Shown in pieces: positions 1 through 8,444 of a stretch of DNA of 64,000 bases. Location of the stretch: the NCBI GenBank assembly GCA_025846845.1, contig JAOYTL010000010.1, forward strand, positions 62,001 to 126,000, read 5' to 3'. The stretch comes from Alloboseaceae bacterium BT-24-1. GTDB taxonomy: Bacteria > Pseudomonadota > Alphaproteobacteria > Rhizobiales > Beijerinckiaceae. Every line of letters begins with the position of its first letter. Position 1 is the stretch's first letter. Under the pieces are notes generated by a model, which was not told the DNA's origin, searched no databases, and saw only the letters and a list, made by a program, of their open reading frames with translations. The position numbers and the translations under genes were made by a program.

Positions 1-1
1 C

Positions 2-157
2 GCCAACATCATGGACTTCCCGCACGACGCCCATCGCGCGGTGATCGCCGATTTCCTCGACGCGATCGAGGGCAGGCGCGATCCGGTGGTGACCGGCGAG
101 GAAGCCCTGACCTCGCAGCGCTGGATCGACGCGATCCTGGCAGCTGGACGCGGCTGA
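2..157 (+). CDS. Gfo/Idh/MocA-family oxidoreductase, C-terminal fragment
   Basis: Only the last 51 codons lie in the window; the gene begins upstream. The visible part (DFPHDAHRAVIADFLDAIEG, then a GRRDPVVTGEEAL stretch and a final helix) is the typical C-terminal end of NAD(P)-dependent sugar or inositol dehydrogenases of the Gfo/Idh/MocA family. In these proteins the motif follows the large beta-sheet substrate domain. The substrate cannot be judged from this fragment. Its TGA stop is immediately followed by the stop of the convergent chemoreceptor gene, and the two stops together form the palindrome TGATCA. Confidence 0.75.
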   Translation, partial: ANIMDFPHDAHRAVIADFLDAIEGRRDPVVTGEEALTSQRWIDAILAAGRG

Positions 158-1921
158 TCAGGTCATCCGGTAGGCCATGCGCACGCCGCCCCAATGGCGG
201 CCTGCGATGCGCAGCGGCGCGTCGACCTCGCGCATCAGCTGAACGCCGGCGCTACCCATGTCGCGCTGATAGGACTGAATGATGAAGGGCCGCGCCGAGC
301 GCGCGGCCGTGATACCGGCGCGATCGTCGAAGATGCGGCGGTCGCGGCTATAGGCAGGATCCCAGCCAGGATCGCCGGGCCGCTGCGGCTGCGAATACTC
401 GGGGTGATGCACCGGGACGTAGCCATTGCGGTCGATCGGCAAGGTGAAGATGAGGCGCGGATCGCTCGCCTTGGCCTGCTCCATCACAGGCGGCAGGATC
501 GCCTGCAGCGCCGCCAATGCCCGGTTGGCGAACTGGCGTGGATTGGACTCCGGAACCGGCAGGTAATCGGTGTCGAACAGATCCTCTTCGGTGAGGCGGC
601 CGGTGCGCAGCGCCGCTTCGAGCAAGGCAGCGACCCGATGGGCGAACTCCTGCGCCTGCTCGATCAGCGGGCGATACTCGTCCTCGATCTCGGCGAGCCG
701 CCGGTGCAGTGCCGCATGCGCACCCTCGTCGCCGCGCTCGAAGGCGATGTGAAGCCCGAGGTCGCTCCGGGCCATCACCCGGCAAGGCAGCGGCGGCAGG
801 CCCTCGACGGCGATCGTGCCCCGCGCCCGCGCCTTCAGCTCCGTGTCGGCGACCGACAGCAATGCTCCGCCGAAGCCGAGGTCGATCGTCTGCCCGGCGA
901 CGACGCGGCCGCCGAATTCGAGCCGGACCGGACACTCGGCCGGGAAACGGTCGTGCTGGCGCCGGTCGGCGAAGACGGTGTGGCGCAGGGTCGGCACGAA
1001 GCGCTCCAGCAGCCCCTCCGCCTGGCGCGCGCCTTCGGCCAGCGCCCGCCTGGCATCGACATTCTCCTGCGCGGCGGCAAGCGCGACGCGATCGACCTGC
1101 GTGACGCGGTCGCGCACGGTTTCGATGAAACGTGCTGTGGCTTCGGCGCTGCGCGACAGTTCCGCCGCGGCGGCGGCCTGTTCCTGCGAGGCCTCGCCGA
1201 CGGTCGCCATGACCGGATTGACCTCACCGACAAGCCGGAAGGCGTCGGTGACCACCGCAGCGGAGCCCTGCGCCGTCTGGTTCAGCCGGTCGACCTGGTT
1301 GCGGATATGGTCGGCGGCATCGCGCACGCCGAGCGAGAGCGACTTGACCTCCTGAGCGACGACACCGAAACCCCTGCCGGCCTCGCCGGCGCGGGCTGCC
1401 TCGATGGTGGCGTTGAGCGCGAGCAGATTGGTCTGGCGGGCGATCTCGGCGATGGCATCGACGATCGAGCGGATCTCGCCTGTCGCGGCCGCGAGCCCGT
1501 TGATCATCGCCGTCGCTTCCGCGGCGCGTTCGGCGGCGTTGTCGAGCATGTCACGGGCGCCCGACATGGCGGCGCCGACCCGCTCTGCCGCCTCAGAAAC
1601 CTGCAGGGTCGCAGTCGCCAATGCCGAAGAATTCTCGCTTGCCAGCACAGCCGCGTCGCGCAATTCCGCCATGCCGCCACGGATCTCGCGGGAGCGGACT
1701 TCGGAACGTTCGGAGCAATCCTCCGCCTGATCGAGCCCGTCATTGAGACGGCGCATCGCGGCGACGACATCGTTCTCGAGCTCGTTGATCGCTTCGCTGA
1801 TCGAGGTCTCGGCGGGAGCAGGCATCGGCAACGCCTCGGCCACAGCCTGCGACGCAGCCGGCGCGGCAGCGGGGCCGGCGCGGCCCAACAGGCGCCAGAC
1901 GGAGCGAGCAAGCATAGGCAT
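158..1921 (-). CDS. Soluble methyl-accepting chemotaxis protein with internal PilZ domain
   Basis: This is a 587-residue chemoreceptor-like protein with no clear membrane span, so it is probably cytoplasmic. The conserved MCP signalling hairpin tip (ARQTNLLALNATIEAARAGE and following) lies at about residues 160-196, and methylation-type helices flank it. A PilZ domain follows at about 318-398. It has the c-di-GMP-binding arginine motif RQHDR (321-325) and a DLGFGG (347-352) where D/N-x-S-x-x-G is usual, so the serine is replaced by glycine. The C-terminal 150 residues contain DRNGYVPVHH (497-506), which resembles a Cache-like sensor in other alphaproteobacterial chemoreceptors. The order signalling-PilZ-sensor is the reverse of the usual sensor-first layout. 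No che genes are nearby. The start is the first in-frame ATG; a second ATG lies two codons further in. Confidence 0.9.
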   Translation of the reverse strand: MPMLARSVWRLLGRAGPAAAPAASQAVAEALPMPAPAETSISEAINELENDVVAAMRRLNDGLDQAEDCSERSEVRSREIRGGMAELRDAAVLASENSSALATATLQVSEAAERVGAAMSGARDMLDNAAERAAEATAMINGLAAATGEIRSIVDAIAEIARQTNLLALNATIEAARAGEAGRGFGVVAQEVKSLSLGVRDAADHIRNQVDRLNQTAQGSAAVVTDAFRLVGEVNPVMATVGEASQEQAAAAAELSRSAEATARFIETVRDRVTQVDRVALAAAQENVDARRALAEGARQAEGLLERFVPTLRHTVFADRRQHDRFPAECPVRLEFGGRVVAGQTIDLGFGGALLSVADTELKARARGTIAVEGLPPLPCRVMARSDLGLHIAFERGDEGAHAALHRRLAEIEDEYRPLIEQAQEFAHRVAALLEAALRTGRLTEEDLFDTDYLPVPESNPRQFANRALAALQAILPPVMEQAKASDPRLIFTLPIDRNGYVPVHHPEYSQPQRPGDPGWDPAYSRDRRIFDDRAGITAARSARPFIIQSYQRDMGSAGVQLMREVDAPLRIAGRHWGGVRMAYRMT

Positions 1922-2140
1922 TCCCGAGGCGAGACAGGATGCCGGACTATGGCGCCGACAGGGTTAACAAAAGCCTGAAGTCAGCCGCTCGAAGCGCAGT
2001 TTTCCATTGCGTTGGGTCGCCGCCCTGCCCGCTGCGCGTATGCGCTCACGCACCAGGCGGGATGGACCCGAACCGCCCGCCCGCCTAGATTGCAGGCAGA
2101 TTTGACCGACGGATGAAGTCGGCCCTTCCAGGAAGCTTCC

Positions 2141-3280
2141 ATGAGCTCATCGCAATACGACGTGATCGTCGCCGGCGTCGGTGCGATGGGCTCCGCCGCC
2201 TGCTGGCATCTGGCCAAGCGCGGCCTCAGGGTGCTCGGCCTCGAACGCTTCGATCTCGGCCACACGATGGGCTCCTCGCATGGTCTGACGCGGATCATCC
2301 GCCTCGCCTATTTCGAAGGCTCGCATTATGTGCCGATCGTCAAACGAGCGCACCAGCTTTGGAGCGAGACCGGCGAGGCGGCTGGGCTGAAGCTTCTGCA
2401 CGTCACCGGCTCGCTCGACCTGGCACCGGAAGGGCTCGGCCCGGTCGAGTCGTCGCTGAAGTCCTGCATCGACCATGGCCTCGAACACGAGGTGCTCGAT
2501 CGCGACGAGATTTCCCGCCGCTTCCCGGCCTTCCAGCTGCCGGAGGGGCATATCGGCCTGTGGCAGGCGGGCGGCGGCTTCGTCGCCTCGGAGAAGGCGA
2601 TCTATGCCCATGTCGGGCTGGCCCAATCCAAAGGCGCCGATATCCGCACCGGCGAGCCGATGCTCGATTGGCAGCCGACCGCCGATGGCGGCGTCACCGT
2701 CAGGACCGAGCGCGGCACCTATTCGGCCGGGCGGCTCGTGCTCACCTCCGGCGGCTGGATCGCCGATGCGGTTCCGGCGCTGAAGCAACGGGTCCGGACG
2801 GTGCGGCAGGCGATCGGCTGGTTCACCACGCGCCGGCCGGAGCTCTTCCGCGAGGGCGCTTTCCCGGTCTTCATCCTCAGCGTCGAGGAAGGCAATTTCT
2901 ACGGCTTCCCGCTCTATGAGCATCCGGGCTTCAAGCTGGGCGGACCGCATTTCGGACGCGAGCCGATGGACCCGCGCGATCCCGACCGGACACCGAGCCC
3001 GAACCAGCTCCGGCTAATCCGCGAATGCCTGGCGCGCTATATCCCCGACGCCGCAGGCGAGCCGCTGACGGTGAAGGGCTGCATCTATACCGTCTCGCCC
3101 GACGAGGGCTTCATCATCGATGCCGTGCCCGGCGTGCCGCAGGCGGTGTTCGCCTCGGCCTGCTCCGGCCACGGCTTCAAATTCGCCAGCGCGATCGGCG
3201 AGATTCTCGCCGATCTCTCGACCAGCGGCCGCTCGGCCTTCGACCTCTCCGCCTTCTCCCTTTCCCGCTTCGACGCCTGA
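2141..3280 (+). CDS. solA: N-methyl-L-tryptophan oxidase / monomeric sarcosine oxidase family FAD enzyme
   Basis: The protein has 379 residues, the normal length for the MSOX/MTOX family, which oxidatively demethylates N-methyl amino acids to amino acid, formaldehyde and H2O2. The FAD-binding Rossmann motif is at residues 10-15 (GVGAMG), followed by the family signature SSHGLTRIIRLAYFE. Near the C-terminus KGCIYTVSPDEGFIID carries the cysteine that binds FAD covalently in characterised members, and CSGHGFKF is also conserved. An AGGAAG-like ribosome site precedes the ATG. A DMT exporter starts 27 bases downstream, so the two may be co-transcribed. Whether the substrate is sarcosine, N-methyltryptophan or another N-methyl amine cannot be decided from sequence; the gene symbol is by family only. 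Confidence 0.85.
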   Translation: MSSSQYDVIVAGVGAMGSAACWHLAKRGLRVLGLERFDLGHTMGSSHGLTRIIRLAYFEGSHYVPIVKRAHQLWSETGEAAGLKLLHVTGSLDLAPEGLGPVESSLKSCIDHGLEHEVLDRDEISRRFPAFQLPEGHIGLWQAGGGFVASEKAIYAHVGLAQSKGADIRTGEPMLDWQPTADGGVTVRTERGTYSAGRLVLTSGGWIADAVPALKQRVRTVRQAIGWFTTRRPELFREGAFPVFILSVEEGNFYGFPLYEHPGFKLGGPHFGREPMDPRDPDRTPSPNQLRLIRECLARYIPDAAGEPLTVKGCIYTVSPDEGFIIDAVPGVPQAVFASACSGHGFKFASAIGEILADLSTSGRSAFDLSAFSLSRFDA

Positions 3281-3307
3281 GCCCGCCTGGGCTCGACAGG
3301 AAACGCC

Positions 3308-4210
3308 TTGGCCACCGCCGCCCAGAACCGCCGCGGAATCATCGCCATGACGGCGGCGATGTCGCTTTTCTGCTGCAACGACGCCCTGATGAAGCTCGCC
3401 CGCGAAGCCTTCCCGACCGGGCAGGCGGTGGCGTTGCGCACCTGTTTCGCGATCGTGGCGGGTCTCGCCATGGTCGTGGTGATGGGCGACTGGCGCAAGC
3501 TGCCGCTTGGGCTGAAGCCCGTGGTGCTGGGGCGCGGCGTCGTCGAAGCGCTGTGCGCGCTGACGTTCATCTGGGCACTCGGCCTGCTGCCGCTCGCCAA
3601 CATCACGGCGATCGTGATGGCCTCACCTTTGCTGATCATCCTGCTGGCGGTACTGCTGCGGTTAGAATCGGTCGGCTGGCGTCGGACGATGGCGCTAACC
3701 GTCGGCTTCATCGGCGTCCTGATCGTGATGCGCCCGAGCGCGGACGGCTTCAGCTTGGCTGCGCTGATCGCGCTCGCCGGCGCCAGCCTCGTCGCCATCC
3801 GCGACCTGATGACCCGTTTCATCAGCAGCGACGTCCCGTCGACTGTCATTTCCCTGATCTCGACGATGATCGTCGGGCTGCTGGCCTCCGGCATGGGCGC
3901 CCTGGAAACCTGGCAATCGCCCTGGCGGATCGAGCTGCTCTATCTCGGACTTGCCGCCATCCTGGTCACCGCGGGCAGCTTCTGCGTCATCAGCGCCTTC
4001 CGCAACACCGATGTCGGTGTGGTCGCGGGCTATCGCTATTCCGTGGTGCTCATCGCCGTGCTGATCGGCTGGCTGGTCTGGGGCGAGACGCCGGACAAGA
4101 TCGCCTTCGCCGGCATCGCGCTGATCGTCGGCAGCGGCCTCTACACCTTGCACCGCCAGCGCGTCCGCCCCGATTCGCAGCTGAAGCCTGAAGGCGACAA
4201 GCCGCTATGA
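3308..4210 (+). CDS. DMT-family (EamA) transporter
   Basis: This 300-residue inner-membrane protein has about ten hydrophobic helices arranged as two EamA repeats, as in drug/metabolite exporters. The second half carries the typical ALIVGSGLYTLHR ending before a short polar tail. The TTG start is chosen because AGG lies just upstream at good spacing (GACAGGAAACGCC-TTG); an in-frame ATG 13 codons downstream is the alternative. The gene overlaps the next one by four bases (ATGA), which indicates translational coupling with the Bcr/CflA transporter. Position behind the N-methyl amino acid oxidase suggests a role in export of an amine or amino acid, but the substrate is unknown. Confidence 0.85.
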   Translation: MATAAQNRRGIIAMTAAMSLFCCNDALMKLAREAFPTGQAVALRTCFAIVAGLAMVVVMGDWRKLPLGLKPVVLGRGVVEALCALTFIWALGLLPLANITAIVMASPLLIILLAVLLRLESVGWRRTMALTVGFIGVLIVMRPSADGFSLAALIALAGASLVAIRDLMTRFISSDVPSTVISLISTMIVGLLASGMGALETWQSPWRIELLYLGLAAILVTAGSFCVISAFRNTDVGVVAGYRYSVVLIAVLIGWLVWGETPDKIAFAGIALIVGSGLYTLHRQRVRPDSQLKPEGDKPL

Positions 4211-5382
4211 CCCCCAAACCGTCCCTGACCGTGCTCGTCGCGATCTCGACGCTGCAGCCGATCGCTCTCAACATGCTGGCTCCGGCGACGCCGGCGCTCG
4301 CCCGCAACTTCGCCACCAGCTACGCGACGATCCAGCTGACGCTGACGCTCTTCCTGGTGGCGGTGGCACTGACGCAGCTCATCGTCGGCCCGCTCTCCGA
4401 CCGTTTCGGGCGCCGCCCCTGCGTCCTGGCCGGCACGGCAGTCTTCATGGCCGGCTCGGGGCTCGGGGCTCTGGCGGACAGCGCGGGAACCCTGTTGTTC
4501 GCACGCGTGCTCGAGGGCGCGGGCGCCGGAACCACTTTCGCCCTGGCGCGCGCCATCATTCGCGACACGGCAAGCCGCGACCAGGCCGCCCGCCAGATCG
4601 CGACCGTGACCATGGTCATGGTCGTGGCGCCGATGATCACGCCCTATCTCGGCGGCCACATCGAGACCAATTTCGGCTGGCGCATGATCTTCTGGTCGAT
4701 GGCGGTCGCTGCCGCGATCGTGCTCGCTCTCGTCGGCATGCGCCTGCCCGAGACGGCGCCGAATGTCGGCGTCCGGACCTCGCTCATCGGCATCTTCCGG
4801 GCCTTCCCGGACCTCGCGCGCGACCGCAGCTTCATCCGCAATGTGATCGCGCTGGCGATGACCTCGGCCGCCTTCTTCGCCTTCATCGCGGCGGCGCCGT
4901 TCATCGTGGTCGAGACGATGGGGCGCGGCTCCGACACCTACGGCGCCTACTTCATCCTCAATGCCTTCGGCTACATGGTGGGCAATTTCGCGATGTCCCG
5001 ATTGGTGCTGCGGCACGGCACGGCGCGGATGGCCTGGATCGGCCTCATCATCTCGTTCGTGGCGACGACAGCCGCCTTCGTGATCGCGCTGACTCCCTGG
5101 TGGACGCCGCTCACCCTGTTCCTGCCGCTCGCCATCAACGCCATCGGCAACGGGTTGACCCTGCCGGGAGCGACAGCTGCGGCGCTCTCCGCAAGACCCG
5201 AACTCGCCGGCTCGGCCGCCGGGCTAGCGGGCGCGATCCAGCTCGGCTCGGGCGCGCTCGCGACCGTGCTGATCAGTTCTCTGGTGGCATATTGGCCGCC
5301 GGCGCTGATGGCGATGATGTGGCTGATGCTCGTCGTCGCCCTGCTCGCATTGCGCAGCGAGCCCCGCCAGCGCAACGACTGA
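4207..5382 (+). CDS. Bcr/CflA-family MFS drug or metabolite exporter
   Basis: The protein has 391 residues and about 12 membrane segments. The loop 2-3 motif GPLSDRFGRRP is the classic major facilitator motif A, and the early segment IALNMLAPATPALARNF matches the Bcr/CflA subfamily of proton-driven multidrug, sulfonamide and cysteine exporters. It starts within the stop of the preceding DMT transporter (ATGA). The pairing of two exporters in one operon suggests resistance or overflow export, but no substrate can be assigned. The following 111 bases hold a possible promoter for the TRAP operon. Confidence 0.88.
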   Translation: MTPKPSLTVLVAISTLQPIALNMLAPATPALARNFATSYATIQLTLTLFLVAVALTQLIVGPLSDRFGRRPCVLAGTAVFMAGSGLGALADSAGTLLFARVLEGAGAGTTFALARAIIRDTASRDQAARQIATVTMVMVVAPMITPYLGGHIETNFGWRMIFWSMAVAAAIVLALVGMRLPETAPNVGVRTSLIGIFRAFPDLARDRSFIRNVIALAMTSAAFFAFIAAAPFIVVETMGRGSDTYGAYFILNAFGYMVGNFAMSRLVLRHGTARMAWIGLIISFVATTAAFVIALTPWWTPLTLFLPLAINAIGNGLTLPGATAAALSARPELAGSAAGLAGAIQLGSGALATVLISSLVAYWPPALMAMMWLMLVVALLALRSEPRQRND

Positions 5383-5407
5383 TCCACAGCGCCTTGCGCC
5401 GCGCAAT

Positions 5408-5435
5408 CTTGTACGGCATGTAGCATTGGTATAAC
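5408..5435 (+). promoter_or_regulatory. Possible promoter of the TRAP permease operon
   Basis: In the 111-base gap before the TRAP genes, TTGTAC (5409-5414) is followed after 15 bases by TATAAC (5430-5435). The -10-like box is good, but the spacing is shorter than the ideal 17, so the assignment is tentative. The ribosome site AGGGAGG of the first gene lies at 5481-5487. Confidence 0.3.
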
Positions 5436-5493
5436 CGCCCTTCGCTAGCCGCATGATGCGGCCGCAATCCAACGAGGTTCAGGGAGGACTGAG

Positions 5494-6093
5494 GTGGAAG
5501 GACCCCTCGCTTTCAGCCGCGCCATCGACAGCTTCAATCGCACGGTCGGTCGATCGGTCGCCTGGCTGATCCTCGTCGCCGTCATCGTTTCAGCCGTCAA
5601 TGCCATTGTCCGCAAGCTGTTCAACGTCTCGTCGAACTCCTGGCTCGAGCTGCAATGGGTGCTGTTCGGCGCCGTTTTCCTGATCTGCGCCTCCTGGACG
5701 CTGCAGGTGAAGGAGCACATCCGCATCGACATCGTGAACAATCTGCTGCCCAAGCGCGTGCAGCAATGGATCGACCTGCTCGGTCATCTCCTGTTCCTGC
5801 TGCCGTTCTGCGCCCTGATCGTCTATCACTCCGGCCCGTTCTTCATGCGCTCTTACCAGGTCAACGAGCAGTCGCTCTCGGCCGGCGGCCTGCCGCAATG
5901 GCCGGCCAAGGGGCTGGTGATCATCGGCTTCTCCCTGCTGCTGCTGCAGGGCATCTCCGAGGTGATCAAGCAGATCGCGATCATGCGCGGGAAGCTCGAC
6001 GACGACGAGACGCTGCGCGGCCATGCCGCTGCCGCCGAAGCCGAAGCCCAGCGCCTGCTCGAGCAGGCCAGGGCCGAGGGTCTCGCCCCGTGA
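5494..6093 (+). CDS. TRAP transporter small permease subunit (DctQ family)
   Basis: This 199-residue protein has four predicted membrane helices and the DctQ signature SWLELQWVLFGAVFLICASW with an adjacent VKEHIRIDIV loop, and it ends in a charged helix. It is the small membrane subunit of a sodium-dependent tripartite ATP-independent periplasmic (TRAP) importer, which holds the large permease in place. The GTG start sits six bases after a perfect AGGGAGG ribosome site. The stop overlaps a GTG start of the large subunit. The long subunit pair resembles the FcbT2/FcbT3 (mannitol/chloroaromatic) subtype. No binding protein is encoded in this operon; two candidates lie on the other strand at 9.4-11.8 kb. 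Confidence 0.9.
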   Translation: MEGPLAFSRAIDSFNRTVGRSVAWLILVAVIVSAVNAIVRKLFNVSSNSWLELQWVLFGAVFLICASWTLQVKEHIRIDIVNNLLPKRVQQWIDLLGHLLFLLPFCALIVYHSGPFFMRSYQVNEQSLSAGGLPQWPAKGLVIIGFSLLLLQGISEVIKQIAIMRGKLDDDETLRGHAAAAEAEAQRLLEQARAEGLAP

Positions 6094-7910
6094 GCCAAGC
6101 CGCCGTTTCCCGGACCCGTTCCATGATCCTCGCCCGTTCCGTCCGCGCCGCCGCGCTGCTGCTCACGCTCACCGTCGCCGCCTTCCTCAGCCTGCACACC
6201 GGCGACGCGCATGCCGCCGGCATCGGCGACTTCATGCGCGCCAACATGGCGCCGGTGATGTTCGTCGCGCTCGTGCTCTTCCTGCTGCTCGGCTATCCCG
6301 TAGCCTTCGCGCTCGCCGCCAACGGCCTGTTCTTTGCCCTGGTCGGCATCGAGCTCGGCATGTTCCAGGAGAACTTCCTGCAGGCGCTGCCGGAACGCAT
6401 CTACGGCACGATGAACAACGACGTGCTGCTGGCGATCCCGTTCTTCACCTTCATGGGGCTGGTGCTGGAACGCTCCGGCATGGCCGAGGACCTGCTCGAC
6501 ACGATCGGCCAGCTCTTCGGGCCGATCCGCGGCGGCCTCGCCTATGCCGTCATCTTCGTCGGCGCCCTGCTCGCGGCGACGACCGGCGTGGTGGCGGCGT
6601 CCGTGATCTCGATGGGCCTGATCTCGCTGCCGATCATGCTGCGCTACGGCTACGACAGGCGCCTGGCGACGGGCGTGATCGCGGCATCGGGCACGCTGGC
6701 TCAGATCATCCCACCCTCGCTGGTGCTGATCGTGCTCGCCGACCAGCTCGGCCGCTCGGTCGGCGACATGTACGAGGGCGCCTTCATCCCGGGCCTCGTG
6801 CTCTCGGCGCTCTATGCCGGCTACGTCTTCCTGACGACGATCATCAATCCGGCGCGCGCGCCCGGCCTGCCGCCCGAAGCCCAGACACTGCGCGACGCCG
6901 ACGGACAGACCCGTCGCTTCTCGCTGCTGGTGGTGACGATCCTCGCCTTCGCCATCGCCATCGCCTACATGAAGTACTTCACCAAAATCGGTGGCGGCGC
7001 GGATTTCGTCATCCTGACCATGTCCATCGCGGTCGCGGTTTCCTTCGTGATCGCGCTGATCAACAAGTTCCTGAAGCTCAACCTGCTGTCGCGCATGACC
7101 GAGCAGGTGATCTTCGTGATGGTGCCGCCGCTGGCGCTGATCTTCCTGGTGCTGGGCACGATCTTCATCGGCGTCGCGACGCCCACCGAGGGCGGCGCGA
7201 TGGGCGCCGCCGGCGCGATCCTGCTCGCTCTGGGCAAGAAGCGCATGACCTTCGATCTGCTCAGGCAGGCGACAGAATCGACCGCCAAGCTCTCGGCCTT
7301 CGTGCTCTTCATCCTGGTCGGCGCGCGCGTGTTCTCGCTGACCTTCTACGGCGTCAACGGCCATGTCTGGGTCGAGCACCTGCTCGTCGGCCTGCCGGGT
7401 GGTGCGACGGGCTTCCTGATCGTCGTCAACGTGATGGTGTTCCTGCTCGCCTTCTTCCTCGACTTCTTCGAGCTCGCCTTCATCATCGTGCCGCTGCTCG
7501 GACCGGCCGCGGAGAAGCTCGGGATCGACCTGATCTGGTTCGGCGTCATCCTCGGCGTGAACATGCAGACCTCGTTCATGCACCCGCCCTTCGGCTTCGC
7601 GCTGTTCTTCCTGCGCTCGGTCGCGCCGAAGAACCCCTATCGCGACAAGGTGACGGGCAAGATGATGGAGCCGGTGACGACCGGGCAGATCTACTGGGGC
7701 GCCGTACCCTTCGTGGTGATCCAGTGCATCATGGTCGCACTCGTCGTGCTCTTCCCGCAGATGGTGATGCACTACAAGAGTTCGGGCGTTCAGCTCGACC
7801 AGCAGCAGATCAACAAGCAGCTCGACAGCATCAGCATACCGGGGCTCGGCGGCTCCGGCGGCCTGCCGGGGCTCGATCTCAACGCCCCGCCGACGCTGAA
7901 CCTCCAGTAA
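6090..7910 (+). CDS. TRAP transporter large permease subunit (DctM family, long FcbT3-like form)
   Basis: The predicted product has 606 residues, longer than the usual roughly 430 of DctM. It has many membrane helices, the family motif NNDVLLAIPFFTFMGLVLER, and the TTGVVAASVISMGLISLP and GTLAQIIPPS segments that line the transport path. An insertion around residues 265-350 and a glycine-rich tail explain the extra length. I chose GTG 6090, which overlaps the DctQ stop (GTGA) and has a GAGGG upstream; ATG 6123 would instead begin at a signal-like hydrophobic segment with no ribosome site. A strong rho-independent terminator follows the gene, ending the two-gene operon. Confidence 0.9.
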   Translation: MSQAAVSRTRSMILARSVRAAALLLTLTVAAFLSLHTGDAHAAGIGDFMRANMAPVMFVALVLFLLLGYPVAFALAANGLFFALVGIELGMFQENFLQALPERIYGTMNNDVLLAIPFFTFMGLVLERSGMAEDLLDTIGQLFGPIRGGLAYAVIFVGALLAATTGVVAASVISMGLISLPIMLRYGYDRRLATGVIAASGTLAQIIPPSLVLIVLADQLGRSVGDMYEGAFIPGLVLSALYAGYVFLTTIINPARAPGLPPEAQTLRDADGQTRRFSLLVVTILAFAIAIAYMKYFTKIGGGADFVILTMSIAVAVSFVIALINKFLKLNLLSRMTEQVIFVMVPPLALIFLVLGTIFIGVATPTEGGAMGAAGAILLALGKKRMTFDLLRQATESTAKLSAFVLFILVGARVFSLTFYGVNGHVWVEHLLVGLPGGATGFLIVVNVMVFLLAFFLDFFELAFIIVPLLGPAAEKLGIDLIWFGVILGVNMQTSFMHPPFGFALFFLRSVAPKNPYRDKVTGKMMEPVTTGQIYWGAVPFVVIQCIMVALVVLFPQMVMHYKSSGVQLDQQQINKQLDSISIPGLGGSGGLPGLDLNAPPTLNLQ

Positions 7911-7930
7911 GGCGGCAGACCAGAATGACG

Positions 7931-7964
7931 AAGCCCCGGATCATCGATCCGGGGCTTTCGTTTT
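7931..7964 (+). terminator. Rho-independent terminator of the TRAP permease operon
   Basis: An 11-base perfect inverted repeat (7931-7941 with 7947-7957, core AAGCCCCGGAT) with a five-base loop is followed by TCGTTTT. It sits 20 bases after the DctM stop and just before the end of the convergent small porin-like gene. Confidence 0.85.
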
Positions 7965-7986
7965 CAGGCGATCACAGGCGGCCGGT

Positions 7987-8376
7987 TTACCAGCGCTGCC
8001 AGCCCTGGTTCAGGTTGTTGTCGCGCTGGACGCGGCCGCTGACCACGGCCCGCATTTCGCCGAAGGAGGTCGCGCTACGCGCCTCGCCATAGACCATCGC
8101 CTCGGCATTGGAGCCGTAGCGGCGGTTGCTGGAACTCTTGCCGAACTCGACACGGACACCGCCGCCGACGCGAACGCAGGCCGACGATCCCTCCACGCGG
8201 ACGAAGCCTGGTCCATATTCCGGGCAGGGGCGCATCGCCTGCGCCGGTGCAGGACGAGCCGCTGCCGGCTTGGCCTTGGCAGGCCCCCGGCCGGGAAGCG
8301 GTTCACCGATCGACTGGGCTGCGGCGAGCGCCGGCAATCCCAAGGTCGCGACAATGATGGCGAGTGGCAGCTTCAT
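7987..8376 (-). CDS. Small secreted protein with porin-type N-terminal signature
   Basis: The product is a 129-residue exported protein. The chosen ATG begins a clean signal peptide (MKLPLAIIVATLGLPALAAA); an upstream start would add 24 residues before it. After an Ala/Pro-rich linker comes CPEYGPGFVRVEGSSACVRV, followed by GGGVRVEFG. This is very like the N-terminal segment of Rhizobiales porins of the Omp2/RopA family, where two cysteines flank a YGxGF turn ahead of the first barrel strand. The rest is far too short to make a 16-strand barrel, and the gene ends normally with QGWQRW. It may be a stand-alone relative of the porin N-terminal segment or a remnant. The envelope location is inferred from the signal peptide only. 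Confidence 0.7.
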   Translation of the reverse strand: MKLPLAIIVATLGLPALAAAQSIGEPLPGRGPAKAKPAAARPAPAQAMRPCPEYGPGFVRVEGSSACVRVGGGVRVEFGKSSSNRRYGSNAEAMVYGEARSATSFGEMRAVVSGRVQRDNNLNQGWQRW

Positions 8377-8444
8377 GAGCGCCCCGATTGCAATGAGCCT
8401 ATAGCCTAACCCTACAAACAAGGCCGGGCTAGGGCACTTGCCGC

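Noticed and set aside
194..1978. Long plus-strand open frame of 594 codons opposite the chemoreceptor gene
   Set aside because: It is arginine- and glycine-rich with no recognisable domain and mirrors the codon pattern of the real minus-strand gene; such shadows are common in GC-rich DNA.
5853..7772. Long minus-strand open frame opposite the TRAP large permease gene
   Set aside because: Its composition (His/Glu/Arg/Gln repeats) is the complement of a hydrophobic membrane protein gene, and it has no domain or start signal.
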